NCBI GenBank assembly: GCA_903813345.2
Contig: CAIIXF020000011.1
Location: 23,293,754 to 23,357,753, forward strand
Direction of reading: 5' to 3'
Origin: Owenia fusiformis
Taxonomy: Eukaryota; Annelida; Polychaeta; Sabellida; Oweniidae
DNA length: 64,000 bases
Positions 48,801 through 59,700 of the stretch are shown piece by piece (the stretch's first letter is position 1; every line of letters starts with the position of its first letter). Under the pieces are notes generated by a model, which worked only from the letters and a program-made list of their open reading frames with translations, was not told the origin of the DNA and made no database searches. Made by a program: the position numbers and the translations under genes.

Positions 48801-51800
48801 ACAACGATGTATTAGCAAAACCTATGTCAAATGTGGTAATAATCCATTGTATTCTTTATACATTTTTTTTATTGCATCTTTCTTACACAAAACATTATAC
48901 ATAATATACATACAGATCAAATCCATATACATTGAATATTCAATAATATTATTACATATTTATATTTAACAATTATACGTTTTTACGCTTTTCAGACCAT
49001 CTCCATTCAGAGTATTTAATTTAACTTAATTTAAAAGGGTACCATTTGAAATACAATACATGCAATACGATTATCTTTCAATCGTATTGGGCTGACAATA
49101 TTTTAATATAAAGGGTATAAAATAAAACAAAAAATTCAATGCTGTTGGTTTAATCTATCTATAACCCATCTCCAAGTCTCGCCGAAACTTTCCAGTGTGC
49201 CATTTAAGTTTGCAATATTTCGTTCGTCATTGATTTTGTATTTTATGATTTCTTTTATTTGCATAAATGTTATTTTACTATTAATGAGTCTTGATTTATG
49301 TATTAAGCTTTTTATATACAATATACAAAAATTAATTGCTTTTGAAGTGTGGTCCCGTTCTTGATCTAATTTCCCGACAATTATGTCTTTAATTGTAAGA
49401 TTAATATTGAAAAAAATTTTAAAGTCATCCCAAATCTTGGCAGAGTTTGGGCACTCTATGAAGAAGTGTATCGTATCATCTATTTTATTTTATCGTTTTT
49501 ACAAAAGTCGCATAAATTTGAATTTTTTATTTTCTTTCGAGTTAAAAAAGTGGTTATTTGGTGTAACGTTTAAAACAAGTTTGTATTGAAGGCATTGTAT
49601 TCTCGGTTCTCGAACCGTCTTAAAAGGTAATGTAAAAATGTGTTTCCAATCTTCTTCTGTAAAGTTGAATTTTGAATTTAGATATTTTTTCCCGTTGGGT
49701 TCTTTAAATAAATTATCTACGAGAATCCAATATATGGTTTTAGTTGTTATAGATTTGACGTTTATTGTCGTGTTTTTGATTTGGAGTTCTTCGTCTTTAA
49801 GTGCCTTGTTGCTTCGATTGTTTTTAATATGTTGTTTCCAGGAGTGTGGAATTGCATGAATTAAGCCATAGAAAGTAACGAAAGGTGTATTAATATTATA
49901 TTTCAAAGAGAAATCTTCGAAACCTAAGAATTCATTATTGTTAACGAGATCTTTTATTTGAAGGATTCCTTTACCTATCCAGCTTGCATAATTTAGGGTT
50001 TTGTCGTTAATTTTTATGAACTCATTATTCCAGATATACTCTTTTAAAGCAAGTTCTTTATTATAGGGCTCTTTATTATGTAATAATTTCCAGGTTTCCA
50101 TGATATTATAGTAGAAAGGGGGTAACCTGGCTAACTTGTCATCGGGAAATTTTGAATGAAATATTGTGTCCGAGTCTAGATTAGGAAAAAAGCTGTAGAA
50201 ATATTGCTTCCATTTGCTAGGCTTCTTCTGGTATAATCTTTTTACCCATTGTATTTGTAAAGCTTTTATTTGCGTTTCAAAATGTAAGCTCTTGATTCCC
50301 CCTTTTTCAATTTTTCCTATGGTTGTTAAATTACTTATTAATGGAGGTTTTCTGTTCCATAAAAAGTTATTAATGAGATTTTGAACATTATTAATGATGT
50401 GTTTTGGTACAAGTATGGCTGATGCTAGATATGTTAGTTTTGAAATCCCTAGAGCTTTGATCAACACGTTTTTTCCTATTAAGCTAAGGTTCCTCCATTC
50501 CCATATTTTAAATAAGTTTTCTATAGATTTAATCTTAGGAGAGAAGTTAAGGTCATTCCGTTCGTTTATATTTTGACTAAACCATACTCCAAGGGTGTAA
50601 AAATTTTCATTATTGATTTTAATTTTTGAGACGAGACTTTTTGGTGCAATTTGTGGGGGTGATGTTTTAAAGAGACCTAACCATCTTCCTTCTGTTTTCT
50701 GAAGGTTGGGCTTGAGGCCAGAAATTTCAGAGAATCTTTTTAGAATCTGAAGGGCATTTTCAGTTGATGCAATTGAATCTAGGAAAAAAGTTGTATCGTC
50801 CGCAAACATTGAAAGTTTAATCTCAGTATTATTCAAAATAATGCCTTGAATATTTATATTTTGTCTCTAGATAAAGCTAGTATTTCCGCCACTATTATGA
50901 AAAGGTATGCCGATAGGGGGCATCCTTGTCGGACTCCCCTAGAAGGTGAAAACATAGTCGATTGGTATCCGTTGTTTGGATATACACGTTTGAGCGTTTT
51001 TGTAAAAAGTTTTTACCCATTTGATCAATGTATTACCAAAATTGAATAAATTAAGAGCTTTCTCGATGAAATTCCAGTTAACGGAATAGAAGGCTTTCTC
51101 AAAATCGATTTGAAGGAGTATTCCGTGGATGTTACCTTGGTCTGTGTATTCTAAAATATCTTCTATAATTCTAATGTTTTCCCCTATGTATCGATCTGTT
51201 ACATATGCAGATTGGTCGGTATTTATTATGGATGTTAAGGTTTTCCGTATTCTGTTAGCAATTGATTTGGTGCCTATTTTATAGTCGGTGTTTAAAAGGG
51301 TAATTGGTCTCCAATTTTTGAGGAATAATCTAATTTTATCTTTTTTTGGAATTAAGGTGACAACTCCTTGTTTTTGTGAGATAGAGAGTTCTCCAGACTC
51401 AAAGCCATAATTCAAACTATCGACAACTAGATCTTTAATATTAATCCAGAAAAACTTGTAAAAAGTTAGTTGTGAAACCATCAGTACCAGGAGACTTATC
51501 ATTTGGCATATTTTTGAGAGATCGAGCACATTCTTCAATCGTTAACAAGCCCTCGCAAGACACCTTTTCATCTTCAGTTAACTTTGGAATATTCAATTGT
51601 TCAACAAAAATATCTATGTTTGGCGGTAGGTCTTCATTATTTAACCTTTCAGTGTACAAATTTTCGTAATATCTTTTTTGTTCATTTAAGATTTCTTTAG
51701 GGTCGTTTATGATTGTACCATTTTCAGTTTGTAGTTTTTGAATGGTTTTGTTGATGTAGTTGCGGTGTTCTAAAGTAAGGAAAAATTTGCTGTTTATTAT

Positions 51801-54800
51801 GTATTCTTTATACATGTAGCACCTTTCTTGGTACCCCATTTTCACTTGGTACCCCATTTTTTTAAATCGCGTTCCTTGAAGGAACTGGTCAATAGAATTA
51901 TAAAATGGAATATGTTTTGCAATATTTATTACAATTATTTATACTTTATACTTATGGGTTATTACTGGACAACGAATACCTTTTGTGTTTGCGCATTGTA
52001 AGCGTGTTGAAATGCTGCACTTTTGAAACTTCCCATTTACAGTAGCATACCAATGTTTAAACCCTTACAAAAATGAATGACATTAATGTGACATTAATAT
52101 ATTTTGCTCGTGCATGTATTGTCAATATCTCATGCAATAAACTGACGATTTGAACTAACTTATATTTAATTCATATCTGCCATCATGTGTAGCATTATCT
52201 GTAACAAACCACGTGATTTAAAGATGTGTCCTGTTCAAATGACAATATTGCAGCTGACCTTGAAGGTAAAGCTCTTGAGCCGATCTCGAGGGTAATGATT
52301 TCTGCAAATCAATAGAGAGCACGAATAGAGAATTTTATTTAACATGTTTCTAATACAAAAAGTTGAACTTGAATATTCAATACATTTATTTCCCTTAATC
52401 GAACAATTATGTTTGGGTGGACTTATTAAAGGACGGCAGGTGTTATGTGTGAAAATGTCTTTTAAAGTTAAAAGAACATCATACAATCAGAAATGTATTT
52501 GTCAAATTCTGATAAAAGCCCTAAAACACTCGATGTTTTGATTTTTGTCAATTTAAAGTCCCAATTAATATACTTCTTCTACATTAAATAATTTTAACTT
52601 ACTTTTTGCGCATCATGGGAAATCTTTCGATTCAGGAACTTACGAACAAAGTTATTCCTCCAATGTCTAAAATACATTTAACATAACACTTGTTGTCTTT
52701 TAATACATTTGGGTTCTTAAAAACTTTGAATTAATCTCTCCATAAGTTTGGCAACTGAAAGTCCTATTTTGGATGACTCATCCAAGCCGTTGATCATTGT
52801 CGATTAGGAAATATTCATCAAATTTGTCAAACATTTTCAAGCTATTGTACATGGTGTTCCAAAGGTAACAAGGCTGGTGCTGGCATTCTGTCAATTCTGC
52901 ACCGAGTGTCTTCAAATTTTCACAAATTGTAATAAACTACAATGCAACTAAAATTGTTAAGTCTCGAAAATAAATTATTAAATGCGGGTAAAGTTGTGGC
53001 TACTATAGTAACATGACATCACAATACCCGGGGCAACTTTTTCATGAAAATGTGTTATCCAATATTTTTGTATTACTGAAGATAGTATCTAATTCACCTA
53101 TTACAATACAACATTTCTTGTTAGTTTTTAGTTGCTTTGTTGTAATGGTGTTGCTATAAAACTCAGGTTCAAGTATGATTTCATAATAATAATGATATTT
53201 TTCTCAATTTCCGGGAATATGACTATGTATAGCAGTTTGCAAAATTCACGGTTGAGTTCTTGAAAAGACCCAATTTGAAGCCAGTCATCCACCTTGATAA
53301 CGCGCCTGTCCGCAAGTGAGCATTAAAGACAACTACAGCTATAGAGAGGCAAGGTATTGAGGTCTAAGACCATGCATCATACTTTTCTGATCATGCAATA
53401 TCAAATTTTTACTTGTATGGAGAATGGAATGCTAATCTTCACGGTAAGACCATTTAAAGATGAGAATGGCCTTCTCCAAGCTGTCCAATTGATCCTGCGT
53501 GACATGTCATTAAATGGGTTCACTCATGTGTTTGAGTCATGGATACAGAGTGCTACTCTTGTACTGACAAAAGAGGAGCCTACTTTTCAAAGTAGAGGAT
53601 ACATAGAAATATCAAATGATGTAAAGCAAATGCAATCCCGACCAGTTGTTGCATTTCAACTTTGATATGGGATATACAAAATTGTTAAAGTCTCTGTACC
53701 TTTTTGCATGCAATGTTGCCCAGGGTATTGTGATGTCGTGTTCCCGTAGCAACCATAACCCTACCCGAGTTTCATAATTTCTGTCGAAACGTTGCTGTTT
53801 TAATTAGGATACATGAAAGTACATTCTGGGAAATTTTAAAGACGATTGATGCATATTGAACAAAATACCAGAACCAGCCCTGTTACTTTTGGAACAGCCT
53901 GTAATCAATATATGAAATTGAGATTCAAACGTTGACATTCGTTGATATGATATCGAATGAAAACTTCAAATTGCCAAACCTATGGAGGGGAGCGTAAAAG
54001 ACCTTTGGAATTGACTATAAACAGAAACAAGGTATGAAGTAAAATAACTCTTTGTAATAAAGTCAACATTGAATTGCAGAAATTATAACTTTGAAATGCC
54101 ACCCTCTAACCTTGGCATATTTCACGTGGATATTGCATGTCAACAATTTGATACTATTTACATATATGTCCAAATAAATCAAATCAAAGAGGAAACAGTA
54201 AAGTATACTTGTTTAAAGCCACCCAGGAGTTGTCAAATTCCAATGAAGGAACAAGTTCTTTAAATCGATAAGCAATTCAAAACTATTAATTTCTATATTT
54301 TTCAAACACTGTATTAAAAAATGTTCCATTGTAATTCAAAATATGATGTTAATATGCTGCAGTCTTTTTAGGCAAAGCGTGGGAATCGCTTGTCCCGTGT
54401 GGTGAAAAGAACTTTGGATCAACTGTAAATAAACCAATATATAGAAATAAACAATTAGAATTGAGTATTCAATTCCCGGTTGTTAATGAAAAAATATCAT
54501 TGCATCAAATTTGGATTTTATTGTTGCAGATGATACCACAACTGTCAAACCAACTGTCACAACAGTTCCGCCAACCCCGTCCACGAAAGGTAACTGTTAG
54601 TTTTGCTGCTAGCCTTTATTTAAAGGTACCACACAGAGTGGGCTAAAATCGTCCCTATTTTTATTGAGCGATTAGCTTTTAAATAACTATTACGGATTTT
54701 CACCTTCGCAGAACTCAAGTAGTTATAAGTAAAATAAAACAAAACCCCAAGTTATCTAATGTATATTAAAATGCAATCGTATCTTGATTTTATTGTTTCA

Positions 54801-55450
54801 GCCTTTACTTCACCAACTACCACTACGGTCTCACCAATTACAGCAACCCAGGCAAAAGAAGGTATGTTTTGTGACAAATGAAAAATTCAAGGTGGCAACC
54901 TAAATATTTTGAATATTGATCTCAATGAATTCCGACCTTTATGAACACATTTGCCAAATCATTTTTAACTTAAAATTCCGACCTCATGTTTTACAGATAG
55001 ACATCAACGAAAATCAAGTGAAGTTTTCAAATGTCCATCCGGACCATCTGCACCAGTTTACAGAATGTACCAAGATCCTAAAGACTGTACTAAGTTCATA
55101 ACTTGCCTCAGTGGCACAAACTTTGGTACCCAGTCTTGTCCGAGTAGTTTATTGTTTTCCGAGCCTAAGCAACTGTGTGATAACAAAGAAAATGTCAAGT
55201 GTGGTGAGAAATTGTTGACGTAGCAAAATATAGATAGCGTTTGGTACATCGGGTGTCCAAAAAGTGAATCGCTTTTTGACACGCATTTTCTCAGGAATTA
55301 ACTTTTTTGGTACACCCGATATATGAACATGTTATTTTAACTATATGTATACTACCATTTGTAATATGTTACTGTCTGCATTTGGTTTTTCATCAAACAA
55401 TGCTGACATCATGTGTATCACTATATCATTCTTCTTGTATTTCAGTGTGA
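31884..55450 (+). CDS. Tandem two-GH18 chitinase with two CBM14 modules, 20 exons
   Basis: Exons: 31884-31947, 36104-36280, 37413-37675, 38728-38852, 39001-39118, 39462-39647, 39980-40099, 40823-41021, 42036-42218, 42732-42991, 43246-43370, 43480-43591, 44026-44211, 47895-48014, 48223-48367, 48656-48835, 54530-54589, 54802-54861, 54997-55203, 55446-55450; 2895 nt, 964 residues, phases agreeing throughout. Order: signal peptide; GH18-1 ([21 protein letters not shown] 139-146; [12 protein letters not shown]); Thr linker; GH18-2 ([21 protein letters not shown] 537-544; [12 protein letters not shown]); CBM14 (C-P-S to VKC, six Cys); two Thr/Pro linker exons; second CBM14. GH18 hydrolyses chitin with the last Glu of DxxDxDxE as acid; domain 1 keeps it (codon 37607-37609), domain 2 has Ala (42926-42928). 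The two halves are joined because the second has no signal exon and enters in the phase left by the first. The short last exon is the least sure. Confidence 0.83.
32722..35006. repeat. 2.3-kb foldback element with about 450-bp arms
   Basis: AGTCACGCCTAACCATCG at the left end is inverted at the right end as CGATGGTTAGGCGTGA. The arms match for about 450 bases with moderate divergence (CCCTGCCGTCTGAGAGTATGG and its inverse, AGAAATGGTTTTAACTTTC and its inverse). The word CACCGTACA recurs in both arms. The loop carries a LINE fragment. It sits in intron 1 of the chitinase. Confidence 0.8.
33660..34170 (-). mobile_element. LINE 3' fragment (ORF2 C-terminus)
   Basis: A minus-strand frame of about 107 codons contains a C-x2-C-x8-H-x4-C zinc-knuckle-like motif ([19 protein letters not shown]) followed by FNSQRE, typical of the C-terminus of non-LTR reverse transcriptases. 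It runs into a 3' end bearing AATAAAGATACATACATACA, i.e. a short microsatellite tail as in CR1/RTE-type LINEs. The reverse transcriptase domain is absent, so this is a 5'-truncated copy lodged in the loop of the surrounding foldback. Confidence 0.6.
35555..35694. repeat. Hairpin repeat with CGAGGG...CCCGAG core
   Basis: TGGAATATGAATTTT is inverted as AAAATTCATATTCCA, and the centre reads CCGAGGGCGACAGCCCGAG with ATATGATATT blocks on both sides. The unit is about 140 bp. Related hairpins with different arms lie at 40155-40298 and 41149-41317. Confidence 0.75.
36731..37282. repeat. MITE copy B with a nested palindromic insertion
   Basis: It has the same AGATGCGAGTAG inverted ends and interior as copy A (29852-30197) but is about 200 bp longer. 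The extra part is a separate inverted-repeat unit at about 36879-37034 whose ends are TTGATCCACTCGATTACGC and GCGTAATCGAGCGGATCA. The copy ends 130 bp before GH18 exon 3. Confidence 0.75.
40155..40298. repeat. Hairpin repeat, second copy of the CGAGG-core family
   Basis: GATTATCCTATA is inverted as TATAGGATGATC, and GTTCAGGATATT as AATATCCTGAAC. The centre reads TCTGCCCGAGGGCCGTAGGTCC followed by CGAGGGTAGATAT. It is in chitinase intron 7. A small related palindrome (GCGGGCAGATATACTATATC and its return) follows at about 40579-40605. Confidence 0.75.
41149..41317. repeat. Hairpin repeat, third copy of the CGAGG-core family
   Basis: CAAATAGTGACTGCC is inverted as GGCAGTCACTATTTG, with GCAATAGTGTAAAT and ATTTACACTATTGC inside. 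The core is TTCCTGAAGCCGCAGGCTGA. It lies in the intron between the two GH18 domains. A further palindrome, GTGACGTCAGCGGG ... CCCGCTGACGTCAC, is at 41701-41748. Confidence 0.75.
42341..42589. repeat. MITE with CATCYTCCGATCACAGGGC end, longer copy
   Basis: CATCTTCCGATCACAGGGCT at the left and ACACCTGCTTAAGAGGATG at the right form short inverted ends (CATCYTCC / GGAGGATG in the cleaner copy). The 249-bp unit lies between GH18-2 exons. The ends match the 71-bp copy at 55899-55969. Confidence 0.7.
45018..45431. repeat. 414-bp palindromic element
   Basis: Two arms of about 205 bp are nearly perfect inverted copies (AACTCACGCGGTCCTAACTTC at the left; TTAAGACCGCGTG at the right). They meet at GGTCCCCAGTTGTTAGAAGG and CCTTCTTACAGCTGGGGACC near 45206-45246. 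This low divergence suggests it is young or maintained. It lies inside the 44422-47503 element. Confidence 0.85.
45860..46718 (-). mobile_element. 5'-truncated LINE insertion with target-site duplication
   Basis: A minus-strand open frame (46103-46720, 205 codons) is the C-terminus of a jockey/CR1-like ORF2: [10 protein letters not shown], then [10 protein letters not shown] and the knuckle [16 protein letters not shown]. It is followed on that strand by a 3' UTR and a poly(A) of about 26 (T-run at 45860-45887). The 13-base ATATTCCCTGATG is duplicated at 45847-45859 and 46719-46731, bounding the insertion. The intact frame, long tail and perfect duplication indicate a recent retrotransposition. 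Confidence 0.88.
49120..51860 (-). mobile_element. Decayed LINE ORF2 (L1/Tx1-like reverse transcriptase)
   Basis: Minus-strand frames 51857-51441, 51538-50939, 50836-49499 and 49321-49136 are consecutive parts of one reverse transcriptase separated by frameshifts. Motifs in order: [56 protein letters not shown] (bridging two frames near 50930), [11 protein letters not shown] (catalytic DD kept), then HFFIECP and a C-terminus ending VIDRLNQQH. The endonuclease region is missing, so it is 5'-truncated as well as frameshifted. It lies in the 5.7-kb intron between the first CBM14 exon and the linker exons of the chitinase. Confidence 0.85.
52850..53901 (+). mobile_element. Decayed mariner-like transposon
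   Basis: TA dinucleotides flank the element (52848-52849, 53902-53903). Ends CATGGTGTTCCAAAGGTAAC and GTTACTTTTGGAACAGCCTG are inverted. The interior, in broken plus-strand frames, retains mariner transposase pieces: VIHLDNAP, then [19 protein letters not shown], then [12 protein letters not shown]. Frameshifts and stops abound. It sits in the same large chitinase intron as the LINE at 49120-51860. Confidence 0.8.
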
Positions 55451-56150
55451 AATGGATTCCTGGAACGGATACTTCGATGTGATGGATTTTTGTTATATAT
55501 GTATGTCTTCCATGTAAAATAAAAATGAAATAACAATGTTGAAGCTTTGTACAATTATCTTCTTTTTTGTTATCCACCCAATGACCAAACAGTATATCCA
55601 GATAACCATAATACCTTTTAAATGAGGGAAGTTTTACTTTAATATTTTCCCTTTAGCAAAGCTGATCGTTTTATATTCCGCACAGTATGAATATTTCATT
55701 GGGGATACCCTGAACAGTAAACTTGGTGGAAGATTCAGTTTCATATTCCAGATCTTAAGATTTTATAAATTTAATATTTAAGCATAGATGCCAAAGGGAA
55801 ATGATTAAAGATTGTATAGAGCACAGCAAGAAAAGGAAAAGTTTAAGTTTACTGTAGTCATATAAAGGAAAACAAAACCCAACTGTCTCAAACAAACGCA
55901 TCCTCCGATCACAGGGCTTCAAAATCCAGAATATCTTAAACGGATTCTGGACACCTGCTTAGGAGGATGAAACAAATGTAGATTTGACCATGTTTTTAAT
56001 CTCTGACCTCAGCATTGAAAATACATACATTGATTGAACATCTTGAAATTGACCTAAATGAGACCATAACTGTATCATGCATCACCCAATGAATACTACC
56101 TAAATAGAACCATTCAATAGTATTCACCATAATAGAGAATGTTATTCAAA
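55451..56150. other. Spacer between the two chitinase genes
   Basis: It holds the 3' UTR of the first chitinase (AT-rich with TAAAATAAAAATG near 55515) and a 71-bp MITE at 55899-55969 whose ends, CATCCTCCGATCACAGGGC and CTTAGGAGGATG, match the element at 42341-42589. No exon is seen. Confidence 0.5.
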
Positions 56151-56325
56151 TATATAAAGGGCATTGTATGTCTGGACCACTCTGTTTATCTCGTTCAAAA
56201 GAAAGTTCTTTCGGCTTTTCGCTTGGATATATAGTGACTCTATGTTGAAGTTCCTCCACAGTGTGCCGATTAAGCAATTAATGTAGAAGACCTTTTAGAT
56301 GATTGGGGGTAAAGCGAAATTAAAG
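56151..56325 (+). promoter_or_regulatory. TATA box and non-coding first exon of the second chitinase
   Basis: TATATAAAGG at 56151-56160 is a good TATA box. About 165 bases on, TTAAAG|GTAAGT gives a strong donor at 56325. The start codon at 56727 directly follows an acceptor (TTTTTAG|ATG), so a 5' UTR exon of roughly 56180-56325 spliced to 56727 fits. The transcription start is inferred. Confidence 0.5.
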
Positions 56326-56726
56326 GTAAGTTGTCGAAAGAAAGAAATAATCTTATTTGTAATTTTGAAATATATATTGTTTTAAGAGCACAACTTTTAA
56401 TTTATTTTTGGAAATACAAATGCCAAAAATAATTTCATATTTTTCTATTTTTTCATTTCTTGTATCTTTTAATTTTTTACGTGTACCATTTTATAATCCC
56501 TAGTAGAAGTTTTTATGATTAACTAAAAATTTAAGATACCAGGAGTATGTCTACATTCATTACATAAAATTTCGTTAAAACATTTCAAAAATTCAATGGT
56601 TTTTCTGTCATAAAATATATTTTAGTAGAAGTGCTCTCATTTTAGCAATAGGAGCGTAACCAGAAACCAGGTAGATAATACTTTGAGCTTCCTATGTTCG
56701 TCACTCAAGTTGTTCTCTGTTTTTAG

Positions 56727-59700
56727 ATGCCCGGTCTCAATGCGGTTTTTGTTGTAGTGACGATGATCATCTTCGGGGTCAACTCTGAAGGTAAGGACTG
56801 ACTTAATCATTTATACGGTTCTGACAAATTATAAAAGCTCCATTTAATTGAAAACACGGTATCATGGATTAATGAATTTAACGCTGAGAATCTCAAAGAC
56901 AATGAATTAATGCTCTCTTTCATTCTCCTGTAGGATACAAAAAGGTGTGCTATTACACAAGTTGGGCACAGTACAGGCAAGGAGCAGCGATCTTTGTACC
57001 TGAGAATATTGACCCATCTCTGTGCACGCATATTATCTTTGCATTCGCTTACCTGGACAACAGACCTAATGATGACAGTACACTGAAGATCTATGAACAC
57101 AATGACGTCGGTGAGCATTTACTATATTTTACCAAATTTAAAACTGAACTATTGTCCTGAAATAAAGTCAAAACTGTCTTTTTAGAAAATAGGCATGACA
57201 TGGAATGGTGAGAACAAATAATAATTTGTGTTTCGTTTTGAAACTTCCTCTCAACGTTTCTCTATCATTTCTAGTGCCTACAAATTTTAATCTCTACAGA
57301 GAGAAAAATATAATTACTTTGACTTTATCGAAGAAATGTATGGAAGAATTAACGCCCTGAAGCAACAAAATCCCACATTGAAGACATTAATAGCAGTTGG
57401 GGGCTGGAGCCATGGATCTAAACTTTTCTCCGATATGGCTAACAGCGTAGACAAGAGAACGAATTTTGTGACGAATTCCATTGCGTATTTGAAACAGCAT
57501 GGCTTTGATGGGTTAGACTTGGATTGGGAGTACCCAGCACAACGCGATAGTTCTAACCCAGGAACAGATAAAGCTGCTTTTGTTGAACTATGCAAGGTAA
57601 AAAAGTTCCTGGTTCAATGTTGAATTACGGTTTGCATGTTAGCATTGTCCAAGATCGATGAGGTGTACTTCTATGAATATTTACAATGTTCAAGTCTGAA
57701 GTCGACATCTCTCTTTATTTTCTTTAAAGAAGACATAAACAGGTGATAGTTCCGAGGTAGTTGCATGAAAGTTACACTTATACTATTTAAACGAATAACT
57801 GGTAAATTGTGGTCCATCTATATTGGATTGAAACGTAAACATAATTCATAACTATATTTACTCGGAATAGGTCTATAAAGATCGTCCATGATGTGTATAC
57901 TATATCAAACATTTTTCAATTCCCTATTTTACCTAATGTATAAAGGATTTGAGGGCTGGTTTCGAGCAGGAGGCGGCATCATCCGGTCAACCTCGCTTAT
58001 TGTTGACTGCAGCGGTTGGATGTGGACCAAAGAATATTGATACATCATACGATGTACTTGAGATATCCAAGTATGTAAATATAACAATAAATCAAACGAT
58101 ACATGTAGTATGATATCAGTAAAAAATTATGCTCATATAAAATGTATTGTTTCATGTTGTAAAGTTAATATGTTTTCAGAGTGGTTTCTATGAATATAAA
58201 TGTTGTAGGCATCTTGATTTCATTAACTTGATGACGTACGACTTAGCTGGCCAATGGGATGGCAAGACGGGAATCATTGAGCTCTCCATGGTGGACCCGG
58301 TGATACAACTGGGCTGAATCAGGTTGCAATGTTTGGAATATTTTATTGGGTTCATCTGATTTATAATATTATTCAAATAAATAAAATCATAATTAATGAA
58401 AGCTTACAACCATAATTATGAAGTATACGATACGGATGTATTGTACGTTATTCAAATTATACTCTTCTTTGGACAGCACCCGTTGTCTTGTCCCTTATGT
58501 TGAGGACGATTTCTTTTTAGGAGTGGTCGGTGAATAGGTTTATTGAACTGGGTGCACCTAAAGAAAAGCTGGTACTTGGAATTCCAACGTATGGGCGAGG
58601 ATTCAAGCTAACAACTTCGAATAAAGCTGTCGGTGCCCCTGCAGCTACTTCAGGAGCTCTTGCTGGTCCTGATACAAATGAAGCTGGCTATCTGGCATAT
58701 TACGAAGTATGTTCTCCTTTGTATTCCGGGGTTACTCAAGATAGTCTCAAAGTGCAATGTTCTCAAACTTGTTAGCTAAACAGAAGTGAGTGTGATGGGC
58801 TAGATTCGTTTGATGATATCGAGTTTTAATTTATTTAATTCTGGATTAATAAAATGTCCGATCGTGTTCTTGTCATGGCTTGAGTTTCTGAATGTAAGAG
58901 AAAGAAGTTTGGTCATAAGTTCCGGGGATTTGTTTTCCTTATGACTGACTGGCACTGTGTTCTTCTTGTGTTTCGGATCTCGGTCTTCTTCCCGTTGGTA
59001 CATGTGCTTACATATCTTATATATATGTGCCCTCTTTCTTCCTTTGGTACATGTGCTTACATATTTCATAGATATGTGCCCTCTGTCTTCTTCCCTTTGG
59101 TACATGTGCTTACATATTTTATAGATATGTGCCCTCTGTCTTTCGAACTTTGGTTCACGTGCTTACATATCTTATAGATATGTACCCCTGTCTTTCTCCA
59201 TTTGGTACACGTGCTTATATATTTTATAGATATGTACCTATATCAAAGCAGGATGGACTTACGTATATGATACTCAGAGTGAAGATCCATACGCTTATTC
59301 TGGTAGTGACTGGGTAGGGTACAGTGATGTGACTAGTGTTGCAAAGAAGGTAGGCGTTTCCCAGAGAAATAATCCATTTTATAATTTAGATTATTGTAGA
59401 CTATGAATTATTTGGTCATCCATTCTGGCCGGTTTGTCAGATCCCTTCAAGATTACTTGTCATTTCTATAAACTTATCCCTGGAAGTCATCGTTAAATTG
59501 CTTTTAAAAGCATTCATCGCATTGGGAGTTTTTATCCATCTCATATCCTGTAATATATATTTGAGATATTGATTCCTTTAAAGGCTGAATTCATCAAAGA
59601 GAGAGACCTTGGTGGTGCCATGATATGGGCCTTGGACCTTGACAATTTTAACAAAGATTCATTATGTAACACGGATACAGAAGATTACCCCTTGCTGAAG

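Noticed and set aside
42036-48835. Second GH18 domain as an independent gene
   Set aside because: No signal-peptide exon or promoter lies between 41022 and 42035, and the phase matches the upstream linker exon. The only ATG frame there (41967) is hydrophilic.
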